64,000 nt of DNA, from NCBI RefSeq assembly GCF_035918315.1, contig NZ_CP142146.1:682001-746000 (forward strand), written 5' to 3'. Source of the DNA: Vagococcus jeotgali. Lineage in GTDB: Bacteria; Bacillota; Bacilli; Lactobacillales; Vagococcaceae. The notes under the pieces are model-generated. The model searched no databases. It was given only the letters and a program-made list of their open reading frames with translations, and was not told the DNA's origin. A program made the position numbers and the translations under genes. Below are positions 28,145-38,038 of this stretch, piece by piece (the first letter of the stretch is position 1; each line of letters starts with the position of its first letter).

Positions 28145-28341
28145 AATTTTTTATAGTTAATTAACTCATAAATAATAGTTGCAATAGAAATCACAATCAT
28201 AATATCAAAAAACTTAATCATCACACCTAGATTATGGCTGTATCTTAACCATAAGAAAAACAAGCAAAAGATGACGACTAATTTACCCTTTAATCCCAAG
28301 CGATCCTTTATAAAAGCTTCTGATTTATCTTTTTCTCTCAC
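28108..28341 (-). pseudogene. Small membrane protein gene truncated by IS30 copy 1
   Basis: The frame starts MREKDKSEAFIKDR and has two hydrophobic segments (about residues 20-33 and 41-62), then runs into IS30 sequence and ends LLSCKIKLATLK. Removing IS30 copy 1 with one 14-bp repeat and IS256 copy C with one octamer restores the original end, YKKFIKSKKTIRD and a TGA. The missing piece is therefore only about ten residues, so some function may persist. I do not recognise the family. Confidence 0.7.
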
Positions 28342-28391
28342 AATCTCACTCTTTTCTAATTTTTAACTCATCATATCCTTATAAAAATAGT

Positions 28392-28420
28392 TTGTCAATT
28401 CACTAATTAGTGGTTATAGT
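28392..28420 (+). promoter_or_regulatory. Promoter with palindromic operator in the spacer
   Basis: TTGTCA (28392-28397), 17 bases, TATAGT (28415-28420). The spacer contains the perfect 12-base palindrome CACTAATTAGTG (28401-28412), a plausible repressor site. It drives the 67-residue membrane protein gene. Confidence 0.6.
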
Positions 28421-28452
28421 TAAGAAAATAATTTTTAAAAGGAGTCTTTTAT

Positions 28453-28656
28453 ATGAAGTATAATCAGTCATCTCTCGTTTTTTTCGTTCTGTTTCTTATC
28501 TTTCTATTCATTTCAGTGTTAAGCTCTAGTATCCAAACTTTTGCTGATAGTCAGAGTAGTGCTTTTATCATGTGGCTAGTAGGTACGCCATTACTTTTAC
28601 ATGTTGTGACATTGATACCACTAGTGCTAGCTCTCATCATGCAAAAGAAAAAGTAA
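28453..28656 (+). CDS. Small two-helix membrane protein, unknown function
   Basis: A 67-residue protein with two hydrophobic stretches (about residues 8-28 and 40-63) and a C-terminal KKK, suggesting two helices with both ends in the cytosol. RBS AAAAGGAG precedes ATG 28453, and it has a good promoter and a terminator, so it is likely a real monocistronic gene. I do not recognise the family. The palindrome in its promoter suggests regulation by a small dimeric repressor not encoded nearby. Confidence 0.65.
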   Translation: MKYNQSSLVFFVLFLIFLFISVLSSSIQTFADSQSSAFIMWLVGTPLLLHVVTLIPLVLALIMQKKK

Positions 28657-28671
28657 GACAGTTATTCATTT

Positions 28672-28696
28672 TAGAGGATAATACCTCCTTTTTTTG
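28672..28696 (+). terminator. Weak intrinsic terminator
   Basis: GAGG, loop ATAATA, CCTC, followed by a run of T. Confidence 0.55.
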
Positions 28697-28772
28697 ATTT
28701 TTTTGTGATCTCAGTCCTGTTTAAAATCCTTTATGCTATAATATATTTTATAATTAAGGAGTGTGATTAATT

Positions 28773-29603
28773 GTGACATTACAAAGTAAAATCAAAGAAG
28801 AACTACAAGTCAAATCAAACATTAATCCTAAAGAAGAAATAAGAGAACGTGTGGATTTTTTAAAAGAATATTTAAAGAAACATCCCTTTTTAAAGTCTTT
28901 TGTTTTAGGAATTAGTGGCGGTCAAGATTCGACTTTGGCTGGAAAAATCAGTCAAATGGCGATTACTGAAATACGTGAAGAAACTAAAGATGAGGCGTAT
29001 AAATTTATCGCTATTAGGTTACCATACGGCTTACAAAATGATGAAGAGGATGCCAAGAGTGCGATTAGGTTTATTAATCCAGATGAGTCTTTTGTAGTGA
29101 ATATTAAATCAAGTGTCGATGCCTTAGCTAATGAGTTGAAAGTGGCAACAGGTGAAGATATGACAGATTTTAATAAAGGAAATATCAAGGCTCGGGAGCG
29201 TATGGTGACTCAGTTTGCTATTGCAGGTCAATTTAAGGGAGCTGTTATTGGAACAGATCATGCAGCTGAAAATTTAACAGGATTTTTTACAAAATTTGGT
29301 GATGGTGCTGCTGATATCTTACCTTTATATGGTCTAAATAAACGTCAAGGTAGAGCCTTGCTAAAAGAATTGTCAGCACCTAAAGCATTATATGAAAAAA
29401 TTCCAACAGCAGATCTTGAAGAAAATAAACCAATGATTGCTGATGAGGATGCTCTTGGTGTGACTTACGAGGCGATTGATGATTATTTAGAAGGAAAAGA
29501 AGTATCATCTAAGGATAAAATAATCATTGAATCATGGTATAAAAAAGCTGAGCATAAACGTCATTTACCAATTACTTTAGGAGATACGTTTTGGAAAAAA
29601 TAA
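28773..29603 (+). CDS. nadE: Ammonia-dependent NAD+ synthetase
   Basis: A 276-residue enzyme that amidates deamido-NAD to NAD in the cytosol using ammonia. The N-type ATP pyrophosphatase P-loop is [13 protein letters not shown]; the family also shows [32 protein letters not shown] and the C-terminal [17 protein letters not shown]. There is no glutaminase domain. The start is GTG 28773 with AAGGAG upstream. It overlaps the next gene by 13 bases, so the two are likely translationally coupled. Confidence 0.95.
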   Translation: MTLQSKIKEELQVKSNINPKEEIRERVDFLKEYLKKHPFLKSFVLGISGGQDSTLAGKISQMAITEIREETKDEAYKFIAIRLPYGLQNDEEDAKSAIRFINPDESFVVNIKSSVDALANELKVATGEDMTDFNKGNIKARERMVTQFAIAGQFKGAVIGTDHAAENLTGFFTKFGDGAADILPLYGLNKRQGRALLKELSAPKALYEKIPTADLEENKPMIADEDALGVTYEAIDDYLEGKEVSSKDKIIIESWYKKAEHKRHLPITLGDTFWKK

Positions 29604-31444
29604 AACAAGAAAAATGGTTTCAAACAACGTTAAAAGTTCTAAAACATCCTGTGACTAAAGTAGTATTTACTTTAATTTTGGTTTATATAAGTAATTTTTA
29701 CTTACAAATGAGTCAAAATAACTGGGATATGCATTTAGCCTACAAATTTGCTACAAGTTGGCATGTAGAGAAATTTTTATTAGGAACACTGGTCTTACTG
29801 ATACTAGATGCTTTTTTGATTGCATTTAGTGGATCCTTTTTAGTAGGAAATAGCTTTTATGGTTTATCCATCCTACTTCTGGGAATCGCTAATTTTGAAA
29901 AAATGAGTAAGCGAATGGAGCCGATTTATCCAGATGATTTAAAAATGATCATTGAGTGGACGATGTTAAAAGATATGATAGGAACCTTTTATTTTGTGAT
30001 TGCTATGATTTTGATTTTTGCTATAATCGCTCTTTTTGCTTATTCGATTTATAAATCAAGAAAATTATCTAAAAACACCCAAATTGTGAGATTAATTATT
30101 TTTACTTTATCCTTTTCTTCACTTATTTACATTGATAATTTCAATAAACCGAATAATTTACTTAGAAAAGCCTATGATAAAACGGCTTTATGGATACCTT
30201 ATAGTCAAAAGATGAATTATTATAACACAGGATTTATGGGGGGGTTTTTATATAATTTATCAGTAGAAGCCATGGATAAGCCAGAGGACTATTCAAAAGA
30301 AAAAATGGAGGCCATAGTAGATAAATATAATAAGCAGGCAAATGAGGCAAATGAACTGACACCAAATAGTGAACAACCTAATATCATTTTCTTAATGTCA
30401 GAGAGTTTTTCAGATCCAAATAATTTAGCAGGTATTGATTTAAATAAAAATCCAATCAAACCTTTTCAAGAGATTGCTAGTCAGTCTTTGTATTCTGGAG
30501 AGATGTTGTCACAAAACTATGGTGGTGGTACAGCTAACATTGAATTTGAAGCTCTAACTGGTTTTTCCATGGAAGTACTAAATTCTCAAATGACCACACC
30601 TTATACGATGATGTTACCTAAACAAAAATCATTTCCCTCTGTTGTATCTAACCTTTCTAATCAAGGGTATGAAACGGTAGCTATACATCCTTATAATACA
30701 TCTATGTATAAGCGAAAGGATGTTTATAATGTTTTAGGGTTTAACAGATTTTTAGATGAATCAACCATGACCCATCAAGAAAAATTAAGTCCTAATGGTT
30801 ATATTTCAGATGAATCAGCTTTTAATGATGTACTGGATATTTTATCCACATCTGACAAACCAGTGTTTACTCATTTGGTGACGATGCAGACTCACATGCC
30901 TTATAATACTAAGTATACTCACTCTGATTATGAATTGAAAGATGGATGGAATGATCCGTCTATTACAAATTATGCACAAGATATTGCCTATACTTCAGAG
31001 GCTTTAGGTAAGTTAGTTGAGGACTTGAATCAGTTAGATAGACGAACGATTCTAGTATTCTGGGGAGATCATTTACCTTCTATTTATCCAGAAGAGATTG
31101 TTAAAGAAAATGAACCAATTAAGACTCATTTAACTGAATACTTTATTTATGATACGAAACAGAAAATATCACCTCAAGTAGAAACATTAAGCCCATTTTA
31201 TTTTTCTAGTCTTATGACTCAAGCTCCTGGAATGAAGCAAACAGGCTTTAATGCTTTGATGTTAGAGCTATATCATATTATGCCAGCATTTGAGAAGAGG
31301 ATGTATTTATACGATAATAAATGGCAAGAAGACATCAACTTACCTGAAAAGGAAAATGGAGTGTTAGAAGATTATAGGCTTGTCATGTATGACACTATAA
31401 GTGGTGAAAGATATGGGAATCAGCTGTTTGATGTAGTAAATTAA
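29591..31444 (+). CDS. LtaS-family phosphoglycerol transferase (sulfatase fold)
   Basis: A 617-residue membrane enzyme. The N-terminal third has about five transmembrane helices; the extracellular sulfatase-like domain starts near residue 255 with [13 protein letters not shown]. The putative catalytic Thr is in [11 protein letters not shown], the metal-binding His/Asp residues in FWGDHLPS and [11 protein letters not shown]. Related proteins polymerise glycerophosphate of lipoteichoic acid or transfer phosphoglycerol to other glycans. The motif around Thr differs from that of S. aureus LtaS, so a modifying rather than polymerising role is possible. It overlaps nadE. Confidence 0.85.
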   Translation: MEKIKQEKWFQTTLKVLKHPVTKVVFTLILVYISNFYLQMSQNNWDMHLAYKFATSWHVEKFLLGTLVLLILDAFLIAFSGSFLVGNSFYGLSILLLGIANFEKMSKRMEPIYPDDLKMIIEWTMLKDMIGTFYFVIAMILIFAIIALFAYSIYKSRKLSKNTQIVRLIIFTLSFSSLIYIDNFNKPNNLLRKAYDKTALWIPYSQKMNYYNTGFMGGFLYNLSVEAMDKPEDYSKEKMEAIVDKYNKQANEANELTPNSEQPNIIFLMSESFSDPNNLAGIDLNKNPIKPFQEIASQSLYSGEMLSQNYGGGTANIEFEALTGFSMEVLNSQMTTPYTMMLPKQKSFPSVVSNLSNQGYETVAIHPYNTSMYKRKDVYNVLGFNRFLDESTMTHQEKLSPNGYISDESAFNDVLDILSTSDKPVFTHLVTMQTHMPYNTKYTHSDYELKDGWNDPSITNYAQDIAYTSEALGKLVEDLNQLDRRTILVFWGDHLPSIYPEEIVKENEPIKTHLTEYFIYDTKQKISPQVETLSPFYFSSLMTQAPGMKQTGFNALMLELYHIMPAFEKRMYLYDNKWQEDINLPEKENGVLEDYRLVMYDTISGERYGNQLFDVVN

Positions 31445-31470
31445 TTGTTATTTTAAACAATACGTTATGA

Positions 31471-31499
31471 TTGAAACTTTCAAAAACTCATGATATACT
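31471..31499 (+). promoter_or_regulatory. Promoter of the riboswitch-controlled P-type ATPase
   Basis: TTGAAA (31471-31476), 17-base spacer, TATACT (31494-31499) with an upstream TGA. Start of transcription would be near 31506, just before the structured leader. Confidence 0.7.
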
Positions 31500-31514
31500 T
31501 TATGAGAATTATTC

Positions 31515-31640
31515 ATAAGGGAGTAACTGGCAGTATACATACTGCGACAACGCCACCATTCTGGAGTAAGAGACTACTTCTGGTGTTGTCTTAATTGGTG
31601 AGACTTATGTATGTATAACACATACATAAGTCTCTTTTTA
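31515..31640 (+). ncRNA. Candidate yybP-ykoY manganese riboswitch
   Basis: The leader begins AAGGGAGTAACTGG, contains a GCAGTA/TACTGC hairpin, then GACAACGCC paired with GGTGTTGTC around a conserved-looking internal loop, and ends in a strong terminator (31600-31639). Structure and context fit the yybP-ykoY Mn2+ riboswitch, which in Lactococcus controls a P-type ATPase gene (yoaB) by antitermination. Class assignment rests on recalled motifs and the downstream gene rather than on a covariance search. Confidence 0.65.
31600..31639 (+). terminator. Riboswitch expression-platform terminator
   Basis: A perfect 15-bp stem (31600-31614 with 31620-31634, loop ATAAC) followed by five T. It ends the transcript about 40 bases before the ATPase start unless an upstream structure prevents it. 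Confidence 0.92.
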
Positions 31641-31679
31641 TTGAATTTATGTATGCTTAAAAGGAAAGGGGAAAACAAG

Positions 31680-34358
31680 ATGTCAGAACAAAGAAAAAAG
31701 CAGCTAAATGATCCATTCTACATTGAATCAGAAGAGGTCGTCTTAGACAAATTAGATACTAGCTCTAAGGGACTATCAACGAAAGAAGCTGAAAAACGAT
31801 TAAGAGAGTACGGACATAACCAACTATATGAGGGGAAGAAAAAGAGCTTATTTAGTAAATTTTTAGATCAGTTTAAAGATTTTATGATATTGATTTTATT
31901 AGCTGCAGCTGTATTATCTTTCTTTATGGGGGATCAAGTTGAGGCGATTATGATTATAGTTGTTGTGTTCATTATGGCAATTTTTGGAGTGGTACAAGAA
32001 GCAAAAGCCGAAGAAGCAATTGAAGCACTAAAAGATATGTCCACACCAAATGCTAATGTAAGACGTGATGATACAACAAAAACAATTAAGAGTACAGATT
32101 TAGTTCCTGGAGATATTGTCTTACTTGAGGCAGGGGATGTGATCCCTGCTGATATGCGTCTAATTGAAGTGGCATCATTAAAGATAGAAGAAGCAGCGCT
32201 TACAGGTGAGTCTGTGCCTGTTGAAAAAGAAGCGATTACTTTAGAAAAACAAGATATCGGTATTGGTGATCGTATTAATATGGCTTATATGAACAGTAAT
32301 GTAACTTATGGTCGTGGTATTGGTGTTGTTACAGGAACTGGAATGAATACTGAGGTTGGTAAAATTGCTAGCATGTTAGCTCAGTCTGATGAGACTAATA
32401 CTCCGTTAAAAGAGAATCTAAATAAATTAGGTAAAGTATTATCTATTGTGATTATTATTATCTGTATTATCATGTTTGCAGTTGGTATGTTACGTGGTGG
32501 GCATGATTGGATGGAAATGTTATTAACATCTGTATCTTTAGCTGTAGCAGCAATTCCAGAAGGATTACCTGCTATTGTAACGATTATCCTAGCTTTAGGT
32601 ACTCAAAAAATGGCAAAACGAAATGCTTTAGTTAGAAAGTTACCTGCTGTTGAGACGTTAGGTAGTACTGATATTATTTGTTCTGATAAAACTGGAACAT
32701 TAACACTTAACCAAATGACAGTTGAGGCTGTTTTTACAAATAATGGTGTGATTGAAGTATCAGAAACAATGCCGGTTGATAATACAACACTTAAAATTAT
32801 GACTTACTGTAATGATACTAAAATTTCTGATGGAGACGTTTTAATTGGGGATCCAACAGAGACTGCTTTAGTGAAATACGGTATGGATCATGGGTTTGAT
32901 GTTCAGAAGCAATTAACTAAAGAGCCACGTTTAGCTGAAGTACCATTTGATTCTGAACGTAAATTAATGTCAACGTTCCATAAACTGGATGATGGACGTT
33001 ACTTTGTAGCTGTTAAAGGTGCTCCTGATGAATTATTAAAACGCTGTGTGTCATATGATGTGAATGGTGTGATTCAGCCAATGGACAAGGCTGAGGAAGA
33101 TTTGATTTTACAAACTAATACAGGTTTAGCTAAACAAGCTTTACGTGTGTTAGCTATGGCTTATAAGATTGTTGACGAGATTCCAAATGAGTTGTCAAGT
33201 GAGAGTGTTGAAACAGATCTGATTTTCTCTGGCTTAGTTGGGATGATTGATCCTGAGAGAAAAGAAGCCGCAGAAGCAGTGCGTGTTGCTAAAGAAGCTG
33301 GTATTAGACCGATTATGATTACAGGTGACCACCGCGATACAGCAGAAGCAATTGCAGTACGTTTAGGTATTTTAAAAGAAGGGCAACACAATGCAGTGAT
33401 TACAGGTGGCGAGCTAAACGAGATGAGTGACGAGCAGTTAGCAAGTGCTATTGAACAATATTCCGTTTATGCTAGGGTGTCACCAGAGCACAAGGTAAGA
33501 ATTGTAAAAGCATGGCAAAAAGATGGCAAAGTTGTAGCTATGACAGGTGACGGAGTTAATGATGCTCCTGCTCTTAAAACTGCTGATATTGGTATTGGTA
33601 TGGGAATTACAGGAACTGAAGTCTCAAAAGGTGCCAGTGATATGGTACTGGCTGATGACAATTTCTCAACTATTATTGTGGCTGTTGAAGAAGGTCGTAA
33701 AGTTTTCTCAAATATCCAAAAAACTGTACAGTATTTACTTGCAGCCAACTTAGGTGAAGTATTAACGTTATTTATTGCAACGATGATGGGGTGGGATACG
33801 CTACTGCCAGTTCATTTATTATGGATTAACGTAGTAACAGATACATTCCCAGCAATTGCTCTAGGTCTTGAGCCAGCTGAAAAAGGTTTAATGAAGTTAA
33901 AACCTCGTGGACGTGATTCTGATTTATTCTCTGGTGGTGTGTTGAGTAGTATTATCTATCAAGGTATTTTAGAGGCAGCATTAACGTTAGGTGTTTATTG
34001 GTATGCTATTGAGTTTCCAGTCCATACAGGATATGATGCGATTCATGCTGATGCGTTGACAATGTCTTATGCAACACTAGGCTTGATTCAGTTATTCCAT
34101 GCATTTAACGTGAAATCTGTTCATAAATCAATCTTTACTGTTGGGGTATTTAAAAATAAAATCTTCAACTATGCGATTCTTTTATCATTTGTCCTACTTG
34201 CTTCGACCATTGTTATTCCAGGATTTAATGATTTATTTAAAGTAGCTCATTTAGATGGTGCACAGTGGTTGGTAGTCTTAATTGGTTCATTTGCGATTAT
34301 TCCAATTGTTGAAATCGTAAAATGGGTCCAAAGAAAAACAATTTATAAAGATGCTTAA
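31680..34358 (+). CDS. P-type cation ATPase (PacL/YoaB-like, Ca2+/Mn2+)
   Basis: An 892-residue P2-type ATPase. N-terminal cation ATPase domain, actuator motif TGESVPV, PEGLPAIV in helix M4, phosphorylated Asp about residue 335 in SDKTGTLT, KGAPDELL in the nucleotide domain, and the hinge TGDGVNDAPAL; ten or so membrane helices. It exports Ca2+ or Mn2+. ATG 31680 has AAAGGGG eight bases upstream; the frame extends further upstream but through the riboswitch terminator. The candidate Mn riboswitch suggests manganese detoxification. Confidence 0.9.
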   Translation: MSEQRKKQLNDPFYIESEEVVLDKLDTSSKGLSTKEAEKRLREYGHNQLYEGKKKSLFSKFLDQFKDFMILILLAAAVLSFFMGDQVEAIMIIVVVFIMAIFGVVQEAKAEEAIEALKDMSTPNANVRRDDTTKTIKSTDLVPGDIVLLEAGDVIPADMRLIEVASLKIEEAALTGESVPVEKEAITLEKQDIGIGDRINMAYMNSNVTYGRGIGVVTGTGMNTEVGKIASMLAQSDETNTPLKENLNKLGKVLSIVIIIICIIMFAVGMLRGGHDWMEMLLTSVSLAVAAIPEGLPAIVTIILALGTQKMAKRNALVRKLPAVETLGSTDIICSDKTGTLTLNQMTVEAVFTNNGVIEVSETMPVDNTTLKIMTYCNDTKISDGDVLIGDPTETALVKYGMDHGFDVQKQLTKEPRLAEVPFDSERKLMSTFHKLDDGRYFVAVKGAPDELLKRCVSYDVNGVIQPMDKAEEDLILQTNTGLAKQALRVLAMAYKIVDEIPNELSSESVETDLIFSGLVGMIDPERKEAAEAVRVAKEAGIRPIMITGDHRDTAEAIAVRLGILKEGQHNAVITGGELNEMSDEQLASAIEQYSVYARVSPEHKVRIVKAWQKDGKVVAMTGDGVNDAPALKTADIGIGMGITGTEVSKGASDMVLADDNFSTIIVAVEEGRKVFSNIQKTVQYLLAANLGEVLTLFIATMMGWDTLLPVHLLWINVVTDTFPAIALGLEPAEKGLMKLKPRGRDSDLFSGGVLSSIIYQGILEAALTLGVYWYAIEFPVHTGYDAIHADALTMSYATLGLIQLFHAFNVKSVHKSIFTVGVFKNKIFNYAILLSFVLLASTIVIPGFNDLFKVAHLDGAQWLVVLIGSFAIIPIVEIVKWVQRKTIYKDA

Positions 34359-34373
34359 ATCAAAGTAAAAGAT

Positions 34374-34420
34374 AACTACCTAAGAGGTGATGTATTATTC
34401 ATTTCTTAGGTAGTTTTTTT
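34374..34420 (+). terminator. Intrinsic terminator of the P-type ATPase gene
   Basis: AACTACCTAAG pairs with CTTAGGTAGTT, followed by a T-run. Confidence 0.85.
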
Positions 34421-34539
34421 GATTAATTTACTATTAGGTGAAAAATGACATAAATATTTGTGAAATTATCGTTTTTTACTTTAAATTTATAAATAAAACA
34501 GGTAGAATGATAGGGAATGACGAAAAGCGAGGGATTATT

Positions 34540-34980
34540 TTGAAAAAAGTAAACGTAAGAGAATATTTACAAATCATTAATGATGTTGTGACAGAATCAG
34601 AAAGTGTTGGAGAAAAAACAAATGACTCTTTTGAGGCTGTAAGAAATGCTATTGATAACAATACATTATCAGACTTAACTTCAGAAGAATTAACAAAAGT
34701 TAAAGCTGCTTTTGCTGAGGGAACTGAGGAGTATCGTGTTGTTGCAAATAGATTAACGCACTCAAAAGCACCTATTCAAGTAATGGGTATCCACAGAAAA
34801 TTAGAAAAAGCATATGAAGAATATGTTAATGCTTGTCAATTAATGGTGGACTCAATTGATGCAGAAGGTGCAAGTGTTGACATTGACATGTTTAATGAAT
34901 CAGAACTAAAACAAGATGAGTCAACTGATGTGATTTCATTCTGTATTCAACGTATCACACAACTTGTTATGAAGGGCTAA
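34540..34980 (+). CDS. Conserved-looking hypothetical protein, 146 residues
   Basis: A soluble, mostly alpha-helical acidic protein with no membrane segment and no Cys-rich motif. I prefer TTG 34540, six bases after GAGGG, because the upstream extension reads like non-coding sequence. The protein has ESVGEKTNDSFEAVRNAI and a Leu/Glu-rich C-terminal half. It is flanked by terminators on both sides, so it is a single-gene transcript. I do not recognise the family. Confidence 0.7.
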   Translation: MKKVNVREYLQIINDVVTESESVGEKTNDSFEAVRNAIDNNTLSDLTSEELTKVKAAFAEGTEEYRVVANRLTHSKAPIQVMGIHRKLEKAYEEYVNACQLMVDSIDAEGASVDIDMFNESELKQDESTDVISFCIQRITQLVMKG

Positions 34981-34990
34981 TAACCAGAAG

Positions 34991-35017
34991 AGAGATGATT
35001 AGTCATCTCTTTTTTTT
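34991..35017 (+). terminator. Intrinsic terminator
   Basis: AGAGATGA, loop TTAG, TCATCTCT, then a T-run, right after the hypothetical gene. Confidence 0.85.
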
Positions 35018-35048
35018 CAAATTTTTTTAAGTTAAAGAGGAGATAGTG

Positions 35049-35561
35049 ATGAAGACACGTCTAGCAATAATATCTGATTTAGATAGATTAAATATGATTC
35101 AATATGAAGCTGCTAATCGCATAAAAGAAACAGGATCAACCCAGTGGGCTACTGTTTTACTTGGTGAAGAAAAAGCTAATTTAAAGAAACAAGTAGAACA
35201 AGGGCATGTCTGGGTGATTGAGGAGAATGAGACTATATTAGGTTTATTATATTTATATGACACACCAAATACTTGGGATAGAATGCTTTGGGAGAATCAA
35301 GAACTTATACCAGGTGCTTGTTACCTACATAAACTAGCTTTATCTAATGAAGCTGTTGGTAAAGGAGTTGCTGATGAATTTCTTCATCAAACCATGACAT
35401 ATGTTCATAATAACAATCAAGTCATTTGTTTAGATTGTATGGCTCAAAAGGAAATGCTATCTAAACTTTACGAGCGAGTAGGGTTTGAATTTATAGCCAG
35501 TGTCCCTGTTACAAATGATGAGTTTAATAAGGAGCTATTTAATTTATATAGATTTCCTTAA
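35049..35561 (+). CDS. GNAT-family N-acetyltransferase
   Basis: A 170-residue protein with a GNAT fold: N-terminal MKTRLAIISDLDRLNMIQ, a central strand YLHKLALSNEAVGKGVADEF that carries the acetyl-CoA binding turn (degenerate Q/R-x-x-G-x-G/A as EAVGKGVA), and a C-terminal YERVGFEFIASVP typical of the family. It transfers an acyl group from CoA; the substrate is unknown. ATG 35049 has AGAGGAG before it. It is 30 bases upstream of the second P-type ATPase, perhaps cotranscribed. Confidence 0.85.
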   Translation: MKTRLAIISDLDRLNMIQYEAANRIKETGSTQWATVLLGEEKANLKKQVEQGHVWVIEENETILGLLYLYDTPNTWDRMLWENQELIPGACYLHKLALSNEAVGKGVADEFLHQTMTYVHNNNQVICLDCMAQKEMLSKLYERVGFEFIASVPVTNDEFNKELFNLYRFP

Positions 35562-35590
35562 ATTGCAAAACCAGTGAGGAGGCTCATAGT

Positions 35591-37927
35591 ATGAGTCAAA
35601 AGAAAATGTTACCAGGGTTAACAGAAGAAGAAGTATTGGATAGAGTAGCACGGGGTGAGGTAAATCAATCAATTCCTTCGACAACACGCTCCTTAAAACA
35701 AATATTTTTTGATAATAGTGTGACTTTGTTTAATTTTATTAACTTGGTTATAGCAGGTTTTATTATTTATACAGGTAGTTATAAAAATTTATTATTTCTT
35801 GGTGTTATTATTACTAATACTGCAGTTGGTATTTATCAAGAAATGCGTGCTAAAAAAAATATTGATAAACTTAGCTTATTAAATGAAGCAAAGGTAACTG
35901 TTATTAGGGAGTATGAGTACCAAGATATTCCTCAAAATGAGGTTGTTAAAGATGATTTAATTATGCTAAGACGTGGTCAGCAAGTAGTTGTTGATGGTGT
36001 GGTAATTGAAACAGAAGGTATGGAGTGTGATGAATCACAGTTAACTGGTGAATCTGATCCAATTATTAAAGTTAATGGTTCTGATATTTTGTCAGGAAGT
36101 TTTATAATAAGTGGTCATGGTATCATCCAAGCAGTAAGTGTTGGTGAGAAGAGCTACAGTTACAAACTAAGTATTGAAGCTAAGCAGTCAAAGGGGTTAT
36201 ATAGTGAATTAATTTTTATGATGAAACGCTTGATTCGTATTTTAACAGTTATTATTATTCCTCTTGGGGCTTTGTTGATGTTTACAAGCATCACTAGTGG
36301 TGCTTTATTAGATGAGGCTATTTTAGGAAGCACTGCTGCTATTATTGGAATGATTCCAGAAGGGTTAATCCTTTTGACAACTGTAGCCTTGGCTGTTGGT
36401 GTTATAAAGTTAAGTAGGCAACAAGTTTTAGTACAGACTATGGGAGCTATTGAGACATTAGCTAGAGTGGATGTACTTTGTCTAGACAAAACAGGCACAC
36501 TGACAAGTGGAAATTTGAAAGTGGTCGAAGCAGAAGTGATTAATCAAAGTGATCATTCTTTAACAGAGTTTTCTAAATTAGTCAGCTCTATTGTGCATGG
36601 GCTTAAAGAAGACAATGCTACAGGAACAGCTTTAATGCAGTATTTTAGAGAAGAAGAAGAAGGATTTATTGTTGTTAGTCAAATTCCTTTCTCTTCAGCT
36701 AGAAAATGGAGTGCAATTAAAAATAATGTAGGTGAATCTTTTTATATTGGTGCCCCGGAGTACTTGTTTAAATCCTTTACAGATGCTCAACAAATTAAAA
36801 TGAAAGAAGCAATGGCTCAAGGGCTTCGGATTTTGGCAGTTGCTAAAAGTAAACAATTTGAATTAAGTCAGGAACTACCAGAGGATTTAGAATTATTAGG
36901 TTTTATTTATTTAGAAGATGAAATTAGAAAAGAAGCCCCTGCAACACTAGCTTATTTTAGACGTGAGAAAGTTGATATTTGTATTATTTCAGGAGATCAT
37001 CCAGAAACTGTCTCACAAATAGCTAAACGAGCTGGAGTTGATAAGACTGGTGTGGCCATTGATATGAGTCAGGTAACAGATCAAGATATTCCTCAAATTG
37101 TTAAAGATTACCGAATTTTTGGTCGAGTTTCTCCAGAGCAGAAGAAAAAGCTAGTGATTGCCTTACAAGATGAGTCACATGTTGTGGGGATGACAGGAGA
37201 CGGGGTCAATGATATTCTAGCATTGAAACAATCTGATTGTAGTATTGTTATGTCTAATGGAAGTGATGCAGCTAAAGGGATTGCAGATTTTGTGTTGCTG
37301 GATTCAAACTTTGATTCTTTAATTGGTGTTGTTTCAGAAGGAAGACAAGTCATTAATAACATTCAACGGGTAGCTTCTCTTTATCTAACTAAAACTGTTT
37401 ATTCTTTATTATTGGCTGCTGTTTATATTTTTCTAAGTTCTGCTTATCCATTTCAACCTATTCAACTAAGTCCGATTAATGCTTTAACAGTAGGTATCCC
37501 ATCGTTTTTCCTAGCTCTAAGACCTAATACGTCACCTATTAAGGGTAAATTTTTAAGGAATGTCTTAATTCCACCTATTTCTAGTGGTATCACAGTTGTT
37601 ATTATGACATTGACTATTGAAGTCTGGGGTAATATATTTCACTGGACATACCCAGAAAAATCAACTGTTACCGTATGGCTAACAGGGTTTGTTGGGTTTA
37701 TAGTGTTACGTGAAATAGCTAAGCCATTAACTTGGAAAATTAAAACTATGATTAGTGTTCTTTTTGTTTTATTTATCAGTATTTTTATTTTCTTTGGGCG
37801 AATATTCTCTTTAGTAGATCTATTTACGATTAAGTTTGCCCTTGTCTATGTTCCGTTAATGATCATAGCCGTTCCTATTTTTTACACAATAAAAAAAGGT
37901 GTTACCTGGTTGTTTGATAAAAAATAG
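35591..37927 (+). CDS. Cation-translocating P-type ATPase (CtpE-like)
   Basis: A 778-residue membrane ATPase, shorter than the Ca2+-ATPase type. Actuator motif TGESDPI, helix M4 PEGLILL (instead of PEGLPAI), phosphorylated Asp about residue 299 in LDKTGTLTSG, and hinge TGDGVNDILAL. The substitutions in M4 resemble the CtpE/P-type group of Gram-positives, linked in Mycobacterium to calcium. The transported ion is not certain. RBS GAGGAGG precedes ATG 35591. Confidence 0.87.
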   Translation: MSQKKMLPGLTEEEVLDRVARGEVNQSIPSTTRSLKQIFFDNSVTLFNFINLVIAGFIIYTGSYKNLLFLGVIITNTAVGIYQEMRAKKNIDKLSLLNEAKVTVIREYEYQDIPQNEVVKDDLIMLRRGQQVVVDGVVIETEGMECDESQLTGESDPIIKVNGSDILSGSFIISGHGIIQAVSVGEKSYSYKLSIEAKQSKGLYSELIFMMKRLIRILTVIIIPLGALLMFTSITSGALLDEAILGSTAAIIGMIPEGLILLTTVALAVGVIKLSRQQVLVQTMGAIETLARVDVLCLDKTGTLTSGNLKVVEAEVINQSDHSLTEFSKLVSSIVHGLKEDNATGTALMQYFREEEEGFIVVSQIPFSSARKWSAIKNNVGESFYIGAPEYLFKSFTDAQQIKMKEAMAQGLRILAVAKSKQFELSQELPEDLELLGFIYLEDEIRKEAPATLAYFRREKVDICIISGDHPETVSQIAKRAGVDKTGVAIDMSQVTDQDIPQIVKDYRIFGRVSPEQKKKLVIALQDESHVVGMTGDGVNDILALKQSDCSIVMSNGSDAAKGIADFVLLDSNFDSLIGVVSEGRQVINNIQRVASLYLTKTVYSLLLAAVYIFLSSAYPFQPIQLSPINALTVGIPSFFLALRPNTSPIKGKFLRNVLIPPISSGITVVIMTLTIEVWGNIFHWTYPEKSTVTVWLTGFVGFIVLREIAKPLTWKIKTMISVLFVLFISIFIFFGRIFSLVDLFTIKFALVYVPLMIIAVPIFYTIKKGVTWLFDKK

Positions 37928-38038
37928 ATAAAGGCGAACTATTCATAAAAAAACCATATTAAATAGAATTTTTTTGTTAAAAAAATGAACATTCATCGTT
38001 AGAATAGTTTCTATATTAAAGAAATGGTGGGTACGATA

